A stretch of DNA of 9,667 bases from Sulfurovum sp. (GTDB lineage: Bacteria > Campylobacterota > Campylobacteria > Campylobacterales > Sulfurovaceae): NCBI GenBank assembly GCA_026985755.1, contig JALSPX010000189.1, positions 1 to 9,667 of the forward strand, given 5' to 3'. A program made the position numbers and the translations under genes. Positions 7,669 through 9,667 of this stretch are shown here, piece by piece (position 1 is the first letter of the stretch; each line of letters begins with the position of its first letter). The notes below the pieces were generated by a model. It saw only the letters and a list, made by a program, of their open reading frames with translations. It was not told the DNA's origin and made no database searches.

Positions 7669-7691
7669 AAAATGTACTCCCAAAGGAGTAC
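7668..7691 (-). terminator. Intrinsic terminator/attenuator after acpP
   Basis: GTACTCC and GGAGTAC form a perfect 7-bp stem with a 4-nt loop (TTTG in the minus-strand RNA), followed by ATTTTT and preceded by a run of A. It begins 10 nt after the acpP stop codon. It is nearly symmetrical, but only the minus strand carries a gene ending here. Partial termination would explain far more acpP mRNA than fabF mRNA, as commonly seen for this gene pair. Confidence 0.75.
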
Positions 7692-7700
7692 GTTTTTGAA

Positions 7701-7928
7701 TTATACGTTTTCGATAAACTTGATTGCATCACCTACAGTTGCAATCGCTTCTGCTTGATCATCAGGAATTTCAATATCAAATTTCTCTTCAAGTGCCATG
7801 ACCAACTCAACAACGTCAAGACTGTCTGCTCCTAAATCCTCTACAAATTTAGACTCTTCTTTTACCTCATCAGGGCTCACGTTTAATTGCTCAACTACTA
7901 CTTCTTTTACGTCATCAAATAATGCCAT
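7701..7928 (-). CDS. acpP: Acyl carrier protein
   Basis: 75 acidic residues, the standard ACP length. ACP carries growing acyl chains as thioesters on a 4'-phosphopantetheine arm during fatty-acid synthesis and delivers them to lipid, lipid A and lipoprotein-related pathways. The attachment site is Ser36 in the DSLDVVEL motif (GADSLD), preceded by helix I with VVEQLNV and followed by MALEEKFDIEIPD, all family-typical. The ribosome site is strong (AAGGAG, 6 nt before ATG), fitting high expression. Its partner fabF follows after a terminator hairpin and an inverted repeat. fabG, often directly upstream of acpP in bacteria, is not there; the neighbour instead is the exported-protein pair. Confidence 0.97.
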   Translation of the reverse strand: MALFDDVKEVVVEQLNVSPDEVKEESKFVEDLGADSLDVVELVMALEEKFDIEIPDDQAEAIATVGDAIKFIENV

Positions 7929-7961
7929 TTGACTCTCCTTAATTGTTTTAAAATACGCACA

Positions 7962-7967
7962 AGTATA
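7962..7967 (-). promoter_or_regulatory. Predicted -10 box of the acpP promoter
   Basis: TATACT on the minus strand, in the context TTTTTTTGTTATACTTG, with an A/T-tract upstream and no recognisable -35 box. Transcription would begin near 7955, leaving about 27 nt of leader that contains the AAGGAG site. The 126-nt gap from the upstream gene gives room for an independent promoter. Confidence 0.5.
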
Positions 7968-8054
7968 ACAAAAAAATGATAATAAAGCTTATAATTTATG
8001 TTGAAATAGTGATTTGTGAGGTAATAAATTCTATTTTTAGCCTAAAGGGCACTT

Positions 8055-8471
8055 CTAATCGTATTCTATTCTTATTGCCTCTGTATTCATACCTGTCTCT
8101 CTATTTTTTTGTGGTTTGGTAAAAAACATCTCTTTTTTTTCTATCTTTGCTTCTGCATTAAATTTTTTTTGTAATTCTATACCTGAAGGAGCAAGTGCGG
8201 GAAGTGTACCATATATCACATGTTTGGACTCTCTTTTTATTTTTGCTTCTCTTCTTCTGTAGACAACAGGTCTCTCTTTTTTTCTATATACGACAATAGG
8301 TTCAGCCTTAGGCACACTTCTTTTTAAGATATCTACAGGCATGCTTCTCTTGGGTACAGCTTTATGTTGTTTAGCTGCTTTTATAATTTCTAATATTTTC
8401 TTTTTATCTAGTGTATCAGCATATAATACAGCACCCATACTTACGATAAATAGCCAAAGATATTTAGACAT
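8055..8471 (-). CDS. Hypothetical basic exported protein
   Basis: 138 residues from the second of two adjacent ATGs (8474 and 8471); AAGGA is 3 nt from the first and 6 nt from the second. Residues 1-18 (MSKYLWLFIVSMGAVLYA) are a signal peptide. The mature protein is strongly basic; about residues 20-36 look helical, and about 36-80 is rich in Lys, Arg and Pro with a near-repeat, VVYRKKERP then VVYRRREAK. A segment HVIYGTLPALAPSG (about 84-97) is followed by a charged tail. I recognise no family. It begins 9 nt after the L,D-transpeptidase stop, so it is co-transcribed with it. A basic, disordered periplasmic protein next to a peptidoglycan enzyme may bind peptidoglycan or anionic lipid, but that is inference. 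Confidence 0.7.
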   Translation of the reverse strand: MSKYLWLFIVSMGAVLYADTLDKKKILEIIKAAKQHKAVPKRSMPVDILKRSVPKAEPIVVYRKKERPVVYRRREAKIKRESKHVIYGTLPALAPSGIELQKKFNAEAKIEKKEMFFTKPQKNRETGMNTEAIRIEYD

Positions 8472-8480
8472 CATGCATCC

Positions 8481-9041
8481 TTAGAGATTATCATAATAGC
8501 TTAAGTGTTCATCCACCCATTCTACGTTCTGCAACTCTCTTTTTGGTCTATCTCTATTTGGTGATGATACATTATTTTTAAGCAAAGAGAGACGCATTTG
8601 ATTTATCGAGTCACCATAAGGTGTCTCCCCTACTATTTTTACTTTTGTACCTACTGTAGTCCACTTAAAAAGTTTCATCGCATTACCATAAGGCACCCTA
8701 ATGCATCCATGAGAATCAGGATAATCTACCACTTCTCCTGCATGTATAGCAATGCCTGTATTGGTAACACGCAACATATAAGGCATCTTGGCACCGCCAC
8801 GGATACCTGCTATTTTGTCAACAATAGGATAACGGTTAGAAACATGCATTCTATTTTTTTCTAAAATACTAAATGTACCTACAGGTGTTGTGTATCCAGC
8901 CCTACCACTACATATAGATGAGGTTATGATAGGCTTATCATCTTCTTTTGCCACAAGTGTTTGTGTGGCTAGATTAATCTCTATGATTTTATCACCAAAT
9001 ATAAAGCATGTAACTATCATAAAAAGTACACTATATCTCAT
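8481..9041 (-). CDS. L,D-transpeptidase family protein (YkuD domain)
   Basis: 186 residues. The N-terminus (residues 1-16, ending CFIFG) is a short signal sequence, so the protein acts in the periplasm on peptidoglycan. The YkuD domain runs from about 18 to 138 with the diagnostic active site: His100 in AIHAGE and Ser110-His111-Gly112-Cys113-Ile-Arg115 in SHGCIRVP; Cys113 is the nucleophile. YkuD enzymes make 3-3 crosslinks, attach lipoproteins, or trim stem peptides; members in helical Campylobacterota (Csd6/Pgp3 type) are peptidases that set cell shape, but those are larger. The tail (about 150-186) is Asn/Arg-rich. AAGGA lies 10 nt before the ATG, longer than usual. A TAA directly precedes the ATG in frame, so no longer start exists. 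First gene of a two-gene unit. Confidence 0.9.
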   Translation of the reverse strand: MRYSVLFMIVTCFIFGDKIIEINLATQTLVAKEDDKPIITSSICSGRAGYTTPVGTFSILEKNRMHVSNRYPIVDKIAGIRGGAKMPYMLRVTNTGIAIHAGEVVDYPDSHGCIRVPYGNAMKLFKWTTVGTKVKIVGETPYGDSINQMRLSLLKNNVSSPNRDRPKRELQNVEWVDEHLSYYDNL

Positions 9042-9093
9042 TTACACCATTTCCTTCATCAAGGCATCTCTAAATAGGTGCCCTTTATTCCAA

Positions 9094-9121
9094 ATTATCG
9101 CATCATTTGCTTTAATGTAAA
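9094..9121 (-). promoter_or_regulatory. Predicted promoter of the L,D-transpeptidase operon
   Basis: On the minus strand TTTACA (9121-9116) is separated by 16 nt from GATAAT (9099-9094), and the -10 is preceded by TGC, giving an extended -10. This is a fuller sigma-70 match than others in the window. The start would be near 9087, leaving a leader of about 46 nt. It overlaps the upstream region of the divergent plus-strand promoter. Confidence 0.55.
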
Positions 9122-9138
9122 GTTAAAAAAACCTGTAC

Positions 9139-9144
9139 TATAAT
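9139..9144 (+). promoter_or_regulatory. Predicted -10 box for the riboswitch-led transcript
   Basis: A perfect TATAAT, with A/T-rich sequence including seven A upstream and no clear -35 (TGTAAA at 9116-9121 is at the right distance but is a poor match). Transcription would begin near 9150, at the first bases of the aptamer-like structure, which is what a riboswitch leader needs. Confidence 0.6.
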
Positions 9145-9149
9145 CTAGA

Positions 9150-9220
9150 CTTAGCTAAATTACCTGTGAGGGTAAGACAGAAAGCCACGGGTCTTTTCTC
9201 ATAAAGACAGCCGAGCTGCA
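9150..9220 (+). promoter_or_regulatory. Riboswitch candidate resembling cyclic-di-GMP-I (GEMM)
   Basis: Reading the plus-strand RNA: a closing helix TAGCT (9152-9156) with AGCTG (9214-9218); a hairpin TTACCT/GGGTAA (9160-9165, 9170-9175) capped by the GNRA tetraloop GTGA; a junction GACAGAAAGCC (9176-9186) close to the GEMM junction GACGCAAAGCC; and a second stem CGG-GTCTTT with AAAGAC-AG-CCG (9188-9213), ending AGCCGAGCTGC like the family's AGCCGGGTTGCC. Order, tetraloop and junction fit the c-di-GMP-I aptamer. Deviations: AGAAAG replaces GCAAAG, the GGC of the 5' strand is GCT, and no clear tetraloop receptor is seen, so it may be a variant, have altered ligand preference, or be decayed. 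It would control the secreted-protein gene at 9412. The family match is from memory of the consensus. Confidence 0.6.
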
Positions 9221-9270
9221 TCATTTTATCCCAAATTATGCAATAGCATTGCCAAAATTAGTAATAGTGC

Positions 9271-9350
9271 TTGTACAGTGGGTGTTTGCAAAGAATTTGA
9301 GGTTAACCCAAAGGTTAATCGATGATTATTTGTAAATGCCCACGGTGCAA
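9271..9350 (+). other. 80-nt near-continuous hairpin in the leader of the secreted-protein gene
   Basis: The segment folds on itself end to end: TTGTAC with GTGCAA (6 bp), one A-G mismatch, GTGGGTGTTTGCAAA (9278-9292) with TTTGTAAATGCCCAC (9329-9343) (15 bp), a G-A mismatch, AATT with GATT (4 bp), a T-T and tandem G-A mismatch, then GGTTAACC with GGTTAATC (8 bp) and a CAAA loop. That is about 33 pairs, six of them G-U in plus-strand RNA; on the minus strand these would be A-C mismatches. No U-run follows directly, so it is not an ordinary terminator. It could be an expression platform, a protein-binding or RNase III site, or a stable small RNA. Confidence 0.7.
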
Positions 9351-9363
9351 TGACTTTTGCTAG
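9322..9363 (+). CDS. Possible 13-codon cysteine-rich leader peptide
   Basis: ATG at 9322 is 7 nt after AAAGG (9310-9314), a good ribosome site located in the loop and upper stem of the 80-nt hairpin. The peptide reads MIICKCPRCNDFC and stops at TAG; four of 13 residues are Cys, in a CxCxxCxxxC spacing that could bind metal or sense cysteine supply. The frame is the same as the secreted-protein gene downstream. Translation would unfold the hairpin's 3' arm. Short Cys-rich leader peptides that sense cysteine are known in other bacteria, but with one sequence this may be chance. Confidence 0.25.
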   Translation: MIICKCPRCNDFC

Positions 9364-9377
9364 TTTGGTGATTCCTA

Positions 9378-9400
9378 TTGCATATTTTGGGTTTATGCAA
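9378..9400 (+). promoter_or_regulatory. Hairpin adjoining the ribosome site of the secreted-protein gene
   Basis: TTGCATA and TATGCAA form a perfect 7-bp stem with a 9-nt loop, ending 1 nt before GAGAGG (9402-9407), the presumed ribosome site 4 nt ahead of the ATG at 9412. A second copy of TTATGCAA lies at 9236-9243 just after the aptamer, so the left arm has two possible partners. A role in translational control is inferred from position only. Confidence 0.4.
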
Positions 9401-9411
9401 CGAGAGGCACC

Positions 9412-9667
9412 ATGACAAGATTTATCACTATCTTAACCATCATAGTATCAACCATAAACGCTACGGCACTCCATACTGTATTGACAGAAAAAATACCCTT
9501 AGATCAAAACCATACAGGCATACTAAGCCTTCAAGTGGGTCATAAAACATATTTAGCAGATCAACCCGCTCGTATTCTCATTGACTATGAAAATAATGGT
9601 ACAAAAAAACAATTTCTTTTTAGCGATACTGCAACAAAGTTTCCTATCTATTATTTTGATAAAATGT
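9412..9667 (+). CDS. Unrecognised secreted or periplasmic protein, N-terminal part (3' end outside window)
   Basis: 85 codons are visible with no stop before the window ends. Residues 1-19 (MTRFITILTIIVSTINATA) are a clear signal peptide with an A-T-A cleavage site. The mature start has alternating polar and hydrophobic stretches suggestive of beta strands (GILSLQVGHKTYLAD, ARILIDYENN, KQFLFSD, FPIYYFD). I cannot assign a family from this piece. The ATG is preceded by GAGAGG at 4 nt. A six-codon frame starting at the ATG at 9395 ends on this start codon (ATGA overlap), so coupling is possible. The 5' leader of about 260 nt, with a riboswitch-like aptamer and large hairpin, implies tight post-transcriptional control. 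Confidence 0.75.
   Translation, partial: MTRFITILTIIVSTINATALHTVLTEKIPLDQNHTGILSLQVGHKTYLADQPARILIDYENNGTKKQFLFSDTATKFPIYYFDKM

Noticed and set aside
8035..8052. Terminator after the basic exported protein
   Set aside because: The best stem is three base pairs (GCC/GGC) before a short T-run, too weak to call.
9042..9119. Minus-strand open frame of about 25 codons ending in TAA just before the L,D-transpeptidase ATG, including a 5-codon frame MKEMV
   Set aside because: It overlaps the predicted promoter and ribosome site, has no start with a ribosome site, and is too short to support.
9159..9335. Plus-strand open frame of 58 codons running through the aptamer and hairpin
   Set aside because: It has no ATG and no ribosome site, and it overlaps structured RNA in a different frame from the downstream gene; probably chance.
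9271..9350. Integron attC site as an explanation for the long palindrome
   Set aside because: The ends lack the RYYYAAC and GTTRRRY core sites in the required places, and no integrase or cassette pattern is nearby.
9271..9350. MITE or insertion-sequence remnant
   Set aside because: I found no flanking direct duplication and no second copy in the window; a genome-wide search could reopen this.

Overview
The window looks like a chromosomal segment of a sulfur-oxidising-type Campylobacterota (Sulfurovum/Sulfurimonas-like). This is inferred from the AT-rich sequence, the acpP-fabF-accA order, the style of the proteins and the AAGG-type ribosome sites; no marker gene fixes the genus. No transposase, integrase, CRISPR, tRNA or rRNA is visible.

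Layout. Left, plus strand: the 3' end of a DbpA-type DEAD-box RNA helicase, whose stop codon shares a base with the start of an S41 carboxy-terminal processing protease predicted to be a lipoprotein. It converges on, and overlaps by 17 nt, a minus-strand gene for a DUF4105 (Lnb N-terminal-domain) protein with a probable C-terminal beta-barrel. That gene probably starts at a rare ATT codon that restores a signal peptide. Upstream of it on the same strand are a DUF3015 protein and a small predicted outer-membrane beta-barrel protein, so three exported envelope proteins lie side by side. Next, all minus strand, comes the fatty-acid block acpP, fabF, accA, with dedA translationally coupled to accA. 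Two hairpins separate acpP from fabF. Further right, still minus strand, is a two-gene unit: an L,D-transpeptidase and a small basic exported protein.

The right end is the most unusual part. The 370-nt gap after the L,D-transpeptidase holds two back-to-back promoters. The plus-strand one would start an RNA within a few bases of a structure resembling a cyclic-di-GMP-I (GEMM) riboswitch. Downstream, the same leader contains an 80-nt near-continuous hairpin (about 33 base pairs, six of them G-U pairs valid only in plus-strand RNA), a 13-codon cysteine-rich open frame with a good ribosome site inside that hairpin, and a further hairpin beside the ribosome site of an unrecognised secreted protein cut by the window end. 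My best candidate for something new is this leader: a c-di-GMP-type aptamer plus an unusual second structured element controlling a secreted protein.

How the genes fit together: AcpP, FabF and AccA supply and elongate fatty acids for the membrane. DedA is a membrane protein of the lipid-carrier flippase superfamily. The exported proteins, protease and L,D-transpeptidase act in the periplasm, peptidoglycan and outer membrane. The theme is cell-envelope construction, with a surface or secreted product possibly under second-messenger control.
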